A stretch of DNA of 64,000 nt from VXMO01 sp965219405 (GTDB lineage Bacteria > Chloroflexota > Dehalococcoidia > UBA6926): NCBI GenBank assembly GCA_965219405.1, contig OZ244736.1, positions 682,001 through 746,000 of the forward strand, read 5' to 3'. Under the pieces are notes generated by a model that was given only the letters and a program-made list of their open reading frames with translations, searched no databases and was not told where the DNA came from. The stretch's first letter is position 1, and each line of letters begins with the position of its first letter. The position numbers were made by a program, and so were the translations under genes. Positions 8,620 to 17,320 of this stretch are shown here, one piece after another.

Positions 8620-9369
8620 CTAAGCTCCCACCAGTCTGATCTCACGCCCCCGCAGCTGCTGAACAGGCCGGTTGTTGGTGCCCCCACTCAACTCCAGGAT
8701 CCGATCCGCTTGCTCCTCAGACACGCTGAGCGCCGCCTGCAGCACATACCAGTCCACAGGCTCGTCACACGGAGGTGTCGTCTTGGAACCGGCGTAGTGA
8801 TAATACGGCCGCGATTCCGGCACAAGGCTCTCCGCGTTGAGCGTCAACCCGTCATCGCTTTCGCGCCCCGCCTCCGGGGCTTCTTCCAGCATCGCCTCAA
8901 CCCCATCGTTCCGCGCGCCAACCCGGAACAGGACTCCCACAACCGCAAGGTTCCCATCGTCATCGGCATGTACCATGTGGAGCTCCGCCGCAAAGGACTC
9001 TCCGTCGACCCGATGCTCGGACGGCGCGTGCAGGTGGGCGGACTTCAGGTGATACGTCTCCTGCCCGATCCGAAGTTCGTTGTCGTCGCCGAACTTGAAC
9101 GAAACCTGCCGGCCGTTGTTGATGGCGGATACCGCATTGCCGTTGTAGTCAAATTCAAGCTGCGGTCCGTTCTCGCGCGAATAGTCGGTCAGGTTTATGG
9201 GTGACTGCTGCATCCCATCCCCGCACGCCGCGTAATCCTCTGAAAGAGAAGCCCAATTCGCAGGCCCGTTCTCTCGTGAATAGCCCCAGTCGGGTTCAGC
9301 GACCTGCTGGCTGCAGCCAACTAAGAGAACGAGGACGACAAAAAGAATCGCGAGTGTTGGGAAGCGCAT
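8620..9369 (-). CDS. alpha-class carbonic anhydrase, lipoprotein
   Basis: 249 residues. The N-terminus is a lipoprotein signal with lipobox LVGC (C19), so the enzyme should be membrane-anchored outside the cytoplasm. The alpha-CA core is complete: QSPINL (55-60), the zinc ligands H112 and H114 in SAHLHAPSEH, the third ligand H131 in AELHMVH, and YAGSKTTPPCDEPVDW near the C-terminus. It interconverts CO2 and bicarbonate. It begins 13 bp after the SDR gene on the same strand, so both are probably in one transcript; a biochemical link between them is not evident. Confidence 0.93.
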   Translation of the reverse strand: MRFPTLAILFVVLVLLVGCSQQVAEPDWGYSRENGPANWASLSEDYAACGDGMQQSPINLTDYSRENGPQLEFDYNGNAVSAINNGRQVSFKFGDDNELRIGQETYHLKSAHLHAPSEHRVDGESFAAELHMVHADDDGNLAVVGVLFRVGARNDGVEAMLEEAPEAGRESDDGLTLNAESLVPESRPYYHYAGSKTTPPCDEPVDWYVLQAALSVSEEQADRILELSGGTNNRPVQQLRGREIRLVGA

Positions 9370-9382
9370 AACCTTGACGTAG

Positions 9383-10159
9383 TTACCGCTCCAGGTCCCA
9401 CAGACCCCGCCCGCCTGCGTCCACGCCGCCGTCTACCGAAAGCACCTGCCCCGTCACCCACGCCGATTCGCCAGACGCAAAGTAGAGGGCTGCATGTGCA
9501 ACGTCCGAAACGTGCCCCCGCCGTGATAGCGCCTGCTCCGGCGTCTCTATGCCGTCGGCGTCTGCCCCCAGCCGCTGGCGAATCAGACCCGGCGCTACCA
9601 CGTTCACACGGATGTTGTCCTGCCACAGCTCCCGCGCCAGGTTCCGGGCCAACCCGATAACACCCGCCTTTGCCGCTCCGTACGCGACATTGGAGCCGCG
9701 TTGAACGCTCTCGCTTGCCGTGATGAAGATGATCGACCCACCGCCTTGCTGTTTCATCACCGGCTGCGCGGCGCGCGCAAGATTTGACGGCCCCTCCATT
9801 GTGTTGCCGATGGCCTGGCGCCAGAAGTCCGGCTCCACCTCGCTCAGCGTCACGGATGGATCGAAGAAACCGCCTCCGCCGCTATACAGCACATCCACAC
9901 GTCCTCCGCCCGCATCTCGCGCTGCATAGACGATGCGCTCAGCGTCGTTCGCATCCGCCACATCGCCCTGGATCGCCTGCGCTCTTTCCGAAGCCGGTGT
10001 TCCCAACCGCCGAACAACACCGAGCGTCTCCTCAAGATGCTCGGCCCGACGAGCGACAAGAACTACCGTCGCCCCCTCCTGTGCGCACAACAGGGCAGTG
10101 GCACGCCCCATCCCCGGCCCCGCCCCCGAAACCAGAACCGTCTTCCCCTCAAGCCTCAT
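9383..10159 (-). CDS. SDR-family NAD(P)-dependent oxidoreductase
   Basis: 258 residues, a classical short-chain dehydrogenase/reductase. The cofactor-binding glycine motif is VSGAGPGMGRATALL, the NAG-equivalent region reads YSGGGGFF, the catalytic Ser is in FITASES and the Tyr/Lys pair is in VAYGAAKAGVIGLARNLA. The C-terminal VTGQVLSVDGGVDAGG is the usual end motif. The ATG at 10159 has GGAGG about 9 bp upstream. Substrate unknown. The neighbouring CoA-transferases and the enoyl-CoA hydratase further right hint at acyl or alcohol metabolism, but that is only context. Confidence 0.9.
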   Translation of the reverse strand: MRLEGKTVLVSGAGPGMGRATALLCAQEGATVVLVARRAEHLEETLGVVRRLGTPASERAQAIQGDVADANDAERIVYAARDAGGGRVDVLYSGGGGFFDPSVTLSEVEPDFWRQAIGNTMEGPSNLARAAQPVMKQQGGGSIIFITASESVQRGSNVAYGAAKAGVIGLARNLARELWQDNIRVNVVAPGLIRQRLGADADGIETPEQALSRRGHVSDVAHAALYFASGESAWVTGQVLSVDGGVDAGGRGLWDLER

Positions 10160-10245
10160 GTCATGTTCCTCCGCTGGAGTCGTGTGTGGCTGCTAGACAA
10201 TGTGTCGATTGTGTGGGAGAGCGAAAAGAGAGGCAAATTGACTTA

Positions 10246-11274
10246 CTATAGACGGCGTCTGAAATAGTCGACGAGGCGCTTGAGTTTGGCCAGATCGCTT
10301 GGCCTAAGTTCGTCGATGGTGAAGTGCATGATGTCGTTGCGCTGTATTCGAAGCCACTCTAAGTGTTCAATGAGTACATTCCGGTCAACTCTGACGAGGG
10401 CTAGCAGGTTCCAAGTGTCATTGCTGCCAACCAATGTGATGTAGTCGGCGAAGGTAAGGCCGTGGTTGTTCTGGTTGTCACGTTGGCCATCGGCACGGGA
10501 CAGGGCGTCGTCAATCTGGCTCTGGCTAAGTCTGCTGTGGATCCTCTGGCGCAAATAGCCTTCAATCTCACCAATCATTAGGTATGGGAGTGCCAAGACC
10601 TCGTATTTCTCCGCAAGGTCTGCGGTGGTCACAATTCCTCCGATGTTACCGGCCTCACCATTTACGAGGACATAACCCTCTCTCAAGACCTGCGCGGTAG
10701 CTTCAAATAGCGGTTCAGTGCGACTCATCTGTGGTCCGGCTCTTTCAAGACAATTGCGGATTTCCGAGTCCAGACTCGCGTTTGGCCCTGCCAGAAATTC
10801 GACGATAGATTTCCAGCTAACGATTCCCATTGGCGTCCGTCCGTCCCCAGAGACAATTACATGTGAGATTCCATCCATTTGCATGTGTGACAGAGCCATC
10901 CTTACGTTTGCCTCGGGTGCAAGAATCTCTGGCACCGCGTTAGCGGCATCAATAGAATCCAGGCGGATGGTGGGGTCAGGCAGCCTTGCCTCTTTAGATT
11001 CCCCCTCTTCATCCCTCAAGTCCAATTCGAAAGATAGTGGGCCGTCGATCCATGCGCCCTCAAAATCTGGAACTGTCCGCAGTTGGTTCTCTTCAAGGCA
11101 TTTTCTGATTTGTTCGGTCAGGTAATTGCCTCGACGCGCATACCCGAACCACTTGAGGAACTTGCGTACCGTCGTCCTACGTGCTCTGGGCGTTTTCCCA
11201 GCGCCTAACTGGGCACGCAATTCTAGTGCGATCTGATCCAACCTTTCCTTTCCGTCCGCGATTGTGACAGCCAT
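10246..11274 (-). CDS. CBS-domain protein with C-terminal HEPN-like RNxxxH motif
   Basis: 342 residues from ATG 11274 (GGAGGG just upstream). The N-terminal ~90 residues look like a small winged-helix or helical domain (FLKWFGYARRGNYLTEQIRK). Residues ~115-235 form a tandem CBS module, normally a sensor of adenine nucleotides (ISHVIVSGDGRTPMGIVSW; YVLVNGEAGNIGGIVTTAD). The C-terminal helices contain LRIQRNDIMHFTID, an R-N-x3-H arrangement like the active site of HEPN ribonucleases. A ligand-gated RNase or a toxin-like regulator is possible; no partner gene is adjacent. The CBS call is firm, the HEPN call is motif-based. Confidence 0.7.
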   Translation of the reverse strand: MAVTIADGKERLDQIALELRAQLGAGKTPRARRTTVRKFLKWFGYARRGNYLTEQIRKCLEENQLRTVPDFEGAWIDGPLSFELDLRDEEGESKEARLPDPTIRLDSIDAANAVPEILAPEANVRMALSHMQMDGISHVIVSGDGRTPMGIVSWKSIVEFLAGPNASLDSEIRNCLERAGPQMSRTEPLFEATAQVLREGYVLVNGEAGNIGGIVTTADLAEKYEVLALPYLMIGEIEGYLRQRIHSRLSQSQIDDALSRADGQRDNQNNHGLTFADYITLVGSNDTWNLLALVRVDRNVLIEHLEWLRIQRNDIMHFTIDELRPSDLAKLKRLVDYFRRRL

Positions 11275-11364
11275 GATCCCTCCGCGCCGGGTTAGTTTTT
11301 GGTATGGCGCGATCAACAGTATAGAAGACTCCCACCCCCTCCCCATCCGTGCCATAGTTACACC

Positions 11365-12165
11365 ATGGACGGTCTTCTCCTCGCGCTCATGCCGGTCCTC
11401 GGCTTTCTCGCCGGAACAATCGGCGCTCTCATCGGCGCGGGCGGAGGATTCATCGCCGTCCCCATTCTCCTCATCGTTCTTCCTGACGAGACACCCGGCA
11501 TCATCACCGGAATGTCGCAGTCGATGGTACTCATGACGTCCCTCTCCTCCACCGTCGCCTACGTCCGACAGAAGCGCATCGAGTACCGATGGGCCGCTGT
11601 CATGGCCGTGACCGGCCTATTCGGTATGGCCGTCGGCGCGTACATTGTCGAGCAGCTGGAGCGCGGGGCGTTCCAGACCGTATTCGGCGCCGCCGCCCTC
11701 ATCCTCATGGCATACCTGCTGATCAGACCGATTCGAGGCCGCGGCGCTGCCCACACGCTTGAAGAAGCAGAGGAAGCCCGCGTCCCTCTCACACGCAAAC
11801 GCGCCATTCTGCTCGGCGTCGTCGGCCTTGCGACGGGCACGATGGGCGGCCTGCTCGGTGTCGGAGGCGGCATCGCCATGGTACCCATCATCGTGCAGGC
11901 ATTCGTATTCCCCGCCCACCTGGCCACGGCAACATCCCAACTCGTCATCCTCATCACCAGTCCGGCCGCCATAGCCGTCCACTTGGCCGAGTCCCCCCTG
12001 CTTGAGAAAATCCTCCCTATCGTGTTGCTCGGCATCGGGGCCATCGTCGGCGCGCAGGTCGGCGCGCGGGTATCCCGCAAGATCTCCGCGCCATGGATCG
12101 TCCGCATACTGGCCCTCGGACTTGGCATCGTCGGCATTCGACTCATCCTTACCGGTCTCACCTAG
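11365..12165 (+). CDS. TauE/SafE family sulfite/sulfonate exporter
   Basis: 266 residues from ATG 11365, chosen because the 22 upstream in-frame residues are polar and Pro-rich and overlap the divergent promoter. About eight transmembrane helices arranged as two repeats, each opening with a Gly-rich motif: FLAGTIGALIGAGGGFIAVP and TGTMGGLLGVGGGIAMVPI. These duplicated GxGGG motifs define the TauE/SafE permeases, which export or take up organosulfonates, sulfite and related anions. Substrate unknown. Confidence 0.88.
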   Translation: MDGLLLALMPVLGFLAGTIGALIGAGGGFIAVPILLIVLPDETPGIITGMSQSMVLMTSLSSTVAYVRQKRIEYRWAAVMAVTGLFGMAVGAYIVEQLERGAFQTVFGAAALILMAYLLIRPIRGRGAAHTLEEAEEARVPLTRKRAILLGVVGLATGTMGGLLGVGGGIAMVPIIVQAFVFPAHLATATSQLVILITSPAAIAVHLAESPLLEKILPIVLLGIGAIVGAQVGARVSRKISAPWIVRILALGLGIVGIRLILTGLT

Positions 12166-12246
12166 CCGCATTGTCCCCGCGCCCATCGCGTGGGCAGGGT
12201 ACAATCTGGCAGGGTTCAACAAGTCAAAAACGGGGGGTGGGTGGAC

Positions 12247-13110
12247 ATGAACTACGAGTACATCACGGTCGATCGAGACGATCACGGCGTCGTCACCATG
12301 GCATTCAACGTCCCGGAGTCGCTCAACCCGTGGCTCATCCCCCTCATGGAGGAGATGACCGTCGAGCTCGACCTCATCGCCGCCAACCCTGACGACCGCG
12401 TCGTAATCCTCACCGGCAAGGGCCGCTCATTCTCCGCCGGCGGCGATGTTGGCCCCATGGCGGGCGCAGGCGCGGACCGCCCCATGCCCCACTTCATGAA
12501 AGAGAAAGAGAACCGTCAACGCGGCGGCTGGAACATTCCCACCATGTCCGCCGAAGAGCGCATGAAAAATGAGATGCTCAACGGCCGCCGCATCCACATG
12601 CAGATATGGGAGCTGGATAAGCCCACCATCGCCGCCGTCAACGGCGTCGCCGCGGGCGCGGGCTGTGATCTCGCTCTCGCCTGTGACATTCGCCTCGCCA
12701 GCACCAACGCCCGTTTCATCGAGGTCTACATCCGTCGCGGACTTGTGCCGCTCGACGGCGGCGCGTACTGGGCCCCGTACCTCCTGCCGCACGGCATCGC
12801 CATGGAGATGCTCCTCGCCGGGGAGGCCCTCAGCGCCGAGGACGCCCACCGCTTCGGCCTCGTCAACCGCGTCTATGAACCGGACGACTTGATGCCGGCC
12901 GCCGTGGAATTGGCGCACAAGATGGCCAGGGGCCCCGCCGTCACCCAGCAGCTCGTCAAGCACATGGTGCGTGAAATCCATACCAAGCAGTACGAGCGCC
13001 ACTGGGAACTCATCGACGCCGCGTCCCGCCACACCCGCGAGACGCACGACTACGACGAAGGCGTCCGCTCCTTCATAGAAAAGCGCCCCCCAGAGTTCAA
13101 GGGATTTTAA
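12247..13110 (+). CDS. enoyl-CoA hydratase/isomerase family protein
   Basis: 287 residues from ATG 12247. Crotonase-fold features: VVILTGKGRSFSAGGDV (first oxyanion-hole region), the second oxyanion-hole element in TIAAVNGVAAGAGCDLALACD followed by ARFIEVYIRRGLVPLDGG. The usual Glu of hydratases near IEVY is present once; reaction type (hydratase, isomerase or other) cannot be told. It probably acts on CoA thioesters in fatty- or carboxylic-acid degradation, which fits the CoA-transferase cluster nearby. It starts ~80 bp after the TauE gene. Confidence 0.88.
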   Translation: MNYEYITVDRDDHGVVTMAFNVPESLNPWLIPLMEEMTVELDLIAANPDDRVVILTGKGRSFSAGGDVGPMAGAGADRPMPHFMKEKENRQRGGWNIPTMSAEERMKNEMLNGRRIHMQIWELDKPTIAAVNGVAAGAGCDLALACDIRLASTNARFIEVYIRRGLVPLDGGAYWAPYLLPHGIAMEMLLAGEALSAEDAHRFGLVNRVYEPDDLMPAAVELAHKMARGPAVTQQLVKHMVREIHTKQYERHWELIDAASRHTRETHDYDEGVRSFIEKRPPEFKGF

Positions 13111-13139
13111 GCGGCGGCATGTTGGCTCTTGGAACACCT

Positions 13140-13240
13140 TGCCAAGCCGCACTAGCGTCCCCGTCATACCTGCGAAAGCGGGAATCTCGCGGGTATGTCA
13201 TTCCGAGCGCAGCCGAGGAATCCAAAGCCTCAAGGATGCG
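13140..13240. repeat. dispersed repeats between convergent genes
   Basis: The 13111-13369 gap holds two repeat types: a CATACCTGCGAAAGCGGGAA hairpin near 13165 and, at about 13199, GTCATTCCGAGCGCAGCCGA followed by GGAATC. The latter recurs at about 19695. No gene is evident in the gap. Confidence 0.7.
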
Positions 13241-13369
13241 GCCAGACGTCATTACGCCGGCTCCCCGTGACGACCGACGTGCTGATACCAAGCGTCGGTC
13301 CATGATTTGGGATTTGTACCCTGAATTCGCAAAGACTAGTCGTAGAGAGAGGGACGGGAGTCCGCACAA

Positions 13370-14257
13370 TCACTTGGCCCGTTCATCATCCATAAGACCC
13401 CACTCGTTAGAATCTCGACGATGTTGAGCCCAGATGCCAACTCTGAACATTGAAGGCCAAACAGAAGCAACCCGCGCGCGGATGCGCAAAGACGAACAAT
13501 CGACTTCCCATACGTCGGCTACGACTTCGTCCGCTCTAAGGTTAGTGTAGAAGTATCCAGCACCCGCCGGTTCGATAACAGACCCAACAACCTCCTCACT
13601 CAAAGCGAACCCTACAGGGGATGACGGTGGCGGCGGCCATCTGTATATCGCCACAAGCCCAAATGCCCCGTCCGTGCAGAACGTCCAGTCGGACTGTCGT
13701 CGTTCATGGATGCTACCTGCAAGCTCCAAGATGCCATCTGTCACCATCGGACGCGTCGTCCACTCAATGTAGTTTCTCGAACGGTCGCGGTGGGCGTCGG
13801 GACTGTCTTCATATGTGCGGATGCGGTCACCACTTGAGGTATAGGTAGCATCCGCATCAAACGACGAAGTAGGCATTGGCGTTGGTCTCGGTCTTGGTGT
13901 GGACGTGAGGGTAGGAGTCGGCGTAGAAGTTGATGCAGACGCCTGTGTTTGTTGTCCTTGCGCCATGTCATCATCCGTTCTATTGCCCATAACATTCCGA
14001 ATGACGTTCCCGACGCTCTCAGGCACACGTTTCACCTCCTCGATATTCGACGGTATGTCTCCATCGTATTCACTCTCGTAAGCCATAACCGCACCGCCGG
14101 TTACAACCATCAGGACGGCAATCGACGCAATGGCACGCATCTTGTGACGACTTATGACTGAGAGAACGAATCCGAGAAGACCGAGAACAAGGGGGAGAAT
14201 CGTCAGTGCTCCGTAGAGAAGCCACGTGGGATCAAGATCTGTAAACGCCTCAAACAT
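13370..14257 (-). CDS. membrane protein with Thr/Pro linker and unknown C-terminal domain
   Basis: 295 residues. Two hydrophobic helices at ~13-35 and ~42-60 anchor the N-terminus. Residues ~100-135 are a low-complexity Ser/Thr/Pro stretch (TPTPTLTSTPRPRPTPMP), a typical extracytoplasmic spacer. The rest (from ~140) is a folded domain with several Trp and paired Cys (SDWTFCTDGAF, WEVDCSSLRI), family not recognised. The same kind of linker appears in the upstream protease lipoprotein, and all three genes here read on the minus strand, so they may form a surface-protein group. Confidence 0.6.
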   Translation of the reverse strand: MFEAFTDLDPTWLLYGALTILPLVLGLLGFVLSVISRHKMRAIASIAVLMVVTGGAVMAYESEYDGDIPSNIEEVKRVPESVGNVIRNVMGNRTDDDMAQGQQTQASASTSTPTPTLTSTPRPRPTPMPTSSFDADATYTSSGDRIRTYEDSPDAHRDRSRNYIEWTTRPMVTDGILELAGSIHERRQSDWTFCTDGAFGLVAIYRWPPPPSSPVGFALSEEVVGSVIEPAGAGYFYTNLRADEVVADVWEVDCSSLRIRARVASVWPSMFRVGIWAQHRRDSNEWGLMDDERAK

Positions 14258-14280
14258 TGGGGACTATGCGTTAGTTTACC

Positions 14281-15396
14281 CTAACTCGATTTGCGCGCAT
14301 CCTCGTCGGCCCCCCCGTTCTCTGCTAACATCTCGTCGAGTAGGCGACGGATAACATATGCCGGAGCCGAATATGACTCCCTCGCCCTATAGAGTCCGTA
14401 GAATCCTGAGCGTGGCTTGTCGGCACAGAAAGATCTCCTGTATGGGCGGGTGCCAACTATGTATCGCCCGCCGCCATCTCCCTGAACGAACGTGCCCAGA
14501 TGTATTGAAATCAAGTGCCCGTGCGAGTTAGTGAACGGTGCGCCGGATGTGCCCGCGTCTGTGTTTATGTCATAAACCCAATAACGCCCCCCAATAACCC
14601 CCTCGTAGTTGTAGATGCCACAATACGTTGCCGAAGCGACAGGCGACAAGGCTGTTGTTTCTGTATTTCTGAATCGGAAATACTTTGCTGTCGCTGGCGG
14701 GAGGTCTCCTCTAGCTAATTGAGCCAATTCGATGCCAAAGTCCTGAGCTTCAATCTTCGGCGTCACTTCTGCCAACGGGACTAGAATCGCCACGTCAGAT
14801 TCGGCGTCGGTTATAACACTGTGGGCTCGCACAAAGCCGTATGCTTTAGACCCAGCAAAAATCCTCTCTATATCATCATCCTGCAAAATGTGATTAGCCG
14901 TGATGATGTATTCGTGCTCCTTGTACCTAACTATCACCCCTGTTCCCGTGTAGATGTACCTATCGGTATACCCGCGGACTCTCACGAGCGAGTTTTGTAT
15001 GACTTCATCTGAGAAAGATTTTCCCATTGGAGGCGGCGACTCTGACTCGGTTGGCGGCTCTGGCTCGACGGTCGGTGTCGGAATCGGGGTTATCGTCGGC
15101 TCTGGCTCAGTTGACGGTTCTGACTCGACGGCCGGAGTCGGAGTCGCAGTCGGTTGTGGCGTCGCTGTGGGTCTTGGCGTGCTTGTTGATACTCCCATCT
15201 CCCACGGCGTCCACGGCGACACCGGCGTAGGACGCGACGTCACGGTCGTCGTCGGGATTGGCGTAACAGAGGGCATCCACAACGCAGGAGGTTCTGGTAT
15301 CGGAACGGAGGGGGTAGACGTAGGGATAGATGGCAGGTTGCACCCGCCCATAACGATGAGGACGGGAATGAAAAGCAAGGTCAATCGGCGAATCAC
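14281..15396 (-). CDS. trypsin-like serine protease, lipoprotein
   Basis: 371 residues from GTG 15396. The start is chosen because GAGGAGG lies just upstream and it gives a clean lipoprotein signal peptide ending in VMGGCNLPS. Residues ~25-135 form a long Pro/Thr/Glu-rich linker with repeats of PTPTVEPEP type. The protease domain follows with a plausible triad: His in YIITANHIL, Asp in DAESDVAIL and Ser in DAGTSGAPF. It therefore looks like an extracytoplasmic, membrane-tethered S1/S1C-type peptidase without PDZ domains. The GTG overlaps the TGA of the preceding small membrane protein (GTGA), indicating translational coupling. Confidence 0.82.
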   Translation of the reverse strand: MIRRLTLLFIPVLIVMGGCNLPSIPTSTPSVPIPEPPALWMPSVTPIPTTTVTSRPTPVSPWTPWEMGVSTSTPRPTATPQPTATPTPAVESEPSTEPEPTITPIPTPTVEPEPPTESESPPPMGKSFSDEVIQNSLVRVRGYTDRYIYTGTGVIVRYKEHEYIITANHILQDDDIERIFAGSKAYGFVRAHSVITDAESDVAILVPLAEVTPKIEAQDFGIELAQLARGDLPPATAKYFRFRNTETTALSPVASATYCGIYNYEGVIGGRYWVYDINTDAGTSGAPFTNSHGHLISIHLGTFVQGDGGGRYIVGTRPYRRSFCADKPRSGFYGLYRARESYSAPAYVIRRLLDEMLAENGGADEDARKSS

Positions 15397-15644
15397 GACT
15401 TCCTCCTCTCGACCAGAGAGTTGGCAAGAACGGCACCAAAGAAGATAACGATGGAAGTGGCAAGAACTGCGGCAAGCACCCACAGTGAATCGCCAAAGAC
15501 GGGGTTGAGGACGGCAACGTAGACAACGATGTTCAGAATCGACGCAACAAACACGATTATGAATCGTTGCACGATCGCGGCCAGTAATAATCCGACCAGA
15601 CCCATCCCCAGAAATGCCACGATATACCTTGTCGCTTCTTTCAC
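15393..15644 (-). CDS. small three-helix membrane protein, coupled to protease gene
   Basis: 83 residues, almost entirely hydrophobic, with helices near 5-27, 28-50 and 55-77 and a basic C-terminus (VERRKS). Its stop codon overlaps the GTG of the protease gene. Family not recognised. It may help localise or inhibit the protease, but only the gene arrangement supports that. Confidence 0.6.
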   Translation of the reverse strand: MKEATRYIVAFLGMGLVGLLLAAIVQRFIIVFVASILNIVVYVAVLNPVFGDSLWVLAAVLATSIVIFFGAVLANSLVERRKS

Positions 15645-16027
15645 GGGTTTACATCCCTACGGCAGCTGGACTTGGCTACTTGTCACAGTCTGCGGTCATC
15701 CGCCGCGCAGAACAGGGAGGTTATCCCCTATGAACAGCGTCCGATTCTCGACATTGAGCGCGGCCAATTAGGTGCCCCCCTGCGGCATCGCGACCGGGAC
15801 TTCTTGTCAGAGGAGCCGACGATCTGCACACGCCCGCAAGGGGACAGGGTTACCCCTGCCACAATGCGAAAGCGACATGTGCAGACGGCCTTAAACACAA
15901 AAACCGCCGCTCCTCTGACTCGCTCATTCTGCAATTAGCTGGGAAGGGTGTCAATGAGCCTCACGTCACTGCCTCAAGCGGGTGCGTGAGAATGCGGGTG
16001 CTCCGGTGGGCGTACAATAGGGACGCA
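15645..16027. other. intergenic region with nested inverted repeats
   Basis: No gene is convincing between the divergent small membrane gene and pdxA. The region holds an 11-bp inverted repeat GTCAGAGGAGC (15806-15816) / GCTCCTCTGAC (15908-15918). Nested inside are CTGCACA (15834-15840) / TGTGCAG (15878-15884) and an AGGGG/CCCCT pair, plus a GCGAAAGC tetraloop-like run. This could fold into a branched RNA or a cruciform. No known RNA family was recognised. Confidence 0.45.
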
Positions 16028-17110
16028 ATGAATAGCCACGCTGACGCAGCCCCGCCCATCGTCGCCATCACGCTTGGCGACCCCGCCGGCATCGGCCCGG
16101 AAGTCGTCGTCAAGGCGCTCGCCGCCAATGATGATCTACGGCGCGCCGCGTGCCGCCCCCTGCTCATAGGCAGCTATGCAGTCGCCGAGCTGTCCGCCAA
16201 CCGTTTTGCAGGCGGCCTCCCGCTCGTTGGTCTCAACTCCCGTGAACAACTCGCGGCCCACCAATGGGACGGCAACACCGTGCCCGTCTGGGATGTTGAC
16301 GTCCCCGGCGCTCCCGACGTCCCCTACGGCGCGCCATCCATCCCCGGCGGCGTCGTATCAATCACATCCATCGAACTTGCCGCCACCCTCGCCCTTGAGG
16401 GACGGATACAGGCCATCTCCACCGCGCCCATCAACAAGGAGGCCGTCCATCTGGCCGGATACCAGGACATTGGCCACCAGGAGGTATTGGCGCGCATGGC
16501 GGACATCACGGAGATCGCGACCATGCTTGTCGCGCACGGCCTCCGCGCCGTCCATCTCACCACCCACGTCCCCTTCCGGGATGCCTACAAGTACGTCACC
16601 AAAGACCGCATCCTCGCCCGCCTCCGTCTCACGGATCGCGAATTCAGAAAGTGGGGCGTTGCCGAGCCGCGCATCGCCGTCGCCGCCCTCAATCCGCACG
16701 GCGGAGACAGCGGCCTGCTGGGGAGCGAGGAGATCGAAGAAATCGCTCCCGCCGTCGAGAAAGCTGTTGCAGAGGGCATTCGTGCCGATGGTCCACTGCC
16801 CGCCGATTCCGTCTTCCTGCGCGGCGCGTCCGGCGAATTCGACGCCGTCATAGCCCTCTATCACGACCAGGGGCACATCTCCGTCAAGATGCACGACTTC
16901 CACGGCAGCGTCAGCGTCAACCTCGGCTTGCCGTTCGTCCGAACATCCGTCGATCACGGAACGGCGTACGATATTGCGGGCACGGGAACGGCGGAGGCCG
17001 TCAGTATGAGCGCGGCCATCCGAACCGCCGCTCTCCTCTGCACCGGCCGCGGCCTTGAGACGGCCAAAGTCGAGCAGGAAGCGCACGAAAGCCCCGCGTG
17101 GGTGTACTGA
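16028..17110 (+). CDS. pdxA: 4-hydroxythreonine-4-phosphate dehydrogenase family (PdxA)
   Basis: 360 residues from ATG 16028. It carries the PdxA opening AITLGDPAGIGPEVVVKAL, the binding segment ISTAPINKEAVHLAGYQDIG with HQE (normally GHTE), the THVPFRDA region and the metal-binding end YHDQGHISVKMHDF, with SVDHGTAYDIAGTG. PdxA oxidises and decarboxylates 4-phosphohydroxy-L-threonine in pyridoxal-phosphate synthesis. A related branch (PdxA2) acts on four-carbon acid sugar phosphates such as D-erythronate-4-P. No other pdx gene is nearby, so the precise substrate is open. Confidence 0.88.
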   Translation: MNSHADAAPPIVAITLGDPAGIGPEVVVKALAANDDLRRAACRPLLIGSYAVAELSANRFAGGLPLVGLNSREQLAAHQWDGNTVPVWDVDVPGAPDVPYGAPSIPGGVVSITSIELAATLALEGRIQAISTAPINKEAVHLAGYQDIGHQEVLARMADITEIATMLVAHGLRAVHLTTHVPFRDAYKYVTKDRILARLRLTDREFRKWGVAEPRIAVAALNPHGGDSGLLGSEEIEEIAPAVEKAVAEGIRADGPLPADSVFLRGASGEFDAVIALYHDQGHISVKMHDFHGSVSVNLGLPFVRTSVDHGTAYDIAGTGTAEAVSMSAAIRTAALLCTGRGLETAKVEQEAHESPAWVY

Positions 17111-17141
17111 GGACTGGGACAAACACAGGGGGATAGAGGGA

Positions 17142-17303
17142 ATGTGGGCTATACCGACCGTCGTAGCGCTGATGATTCTCGGGCCGATGGTTCTGCTGGG
17201 CTTTGTGGTTGTTCTCGTCGTCCCGACTCTCTACATCGCCATGCACAGCAAGATCCGCCAACCGGAGGGAATGCCCGGCTCTGAATCCGCCGAGGGCGGC
17301 TAG
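17142..17303 (+). CDS. 53-residue single-pass membrane protein
   Basis: ATG 17142 preceded by a purine-rich GGGGATAGAGGGA. One long hydrophobic helix (residues ~5-31, VVALMILGPMVLLGFVVVLV) with a short polar C-terminus. It sits between pdxA and the alcohol dehydrogenase on the same strand with 31- and 17-bp gaps. Family not recognised. Confidence 0.5.
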   Translation: MWAIPTVVALMILGPMVLLGFVVVLVVPTLYIAMHSKIRQPEGMPGSESAEGG

Positions 17304-17320
17304 GCCAAAGGAGAACGGTC

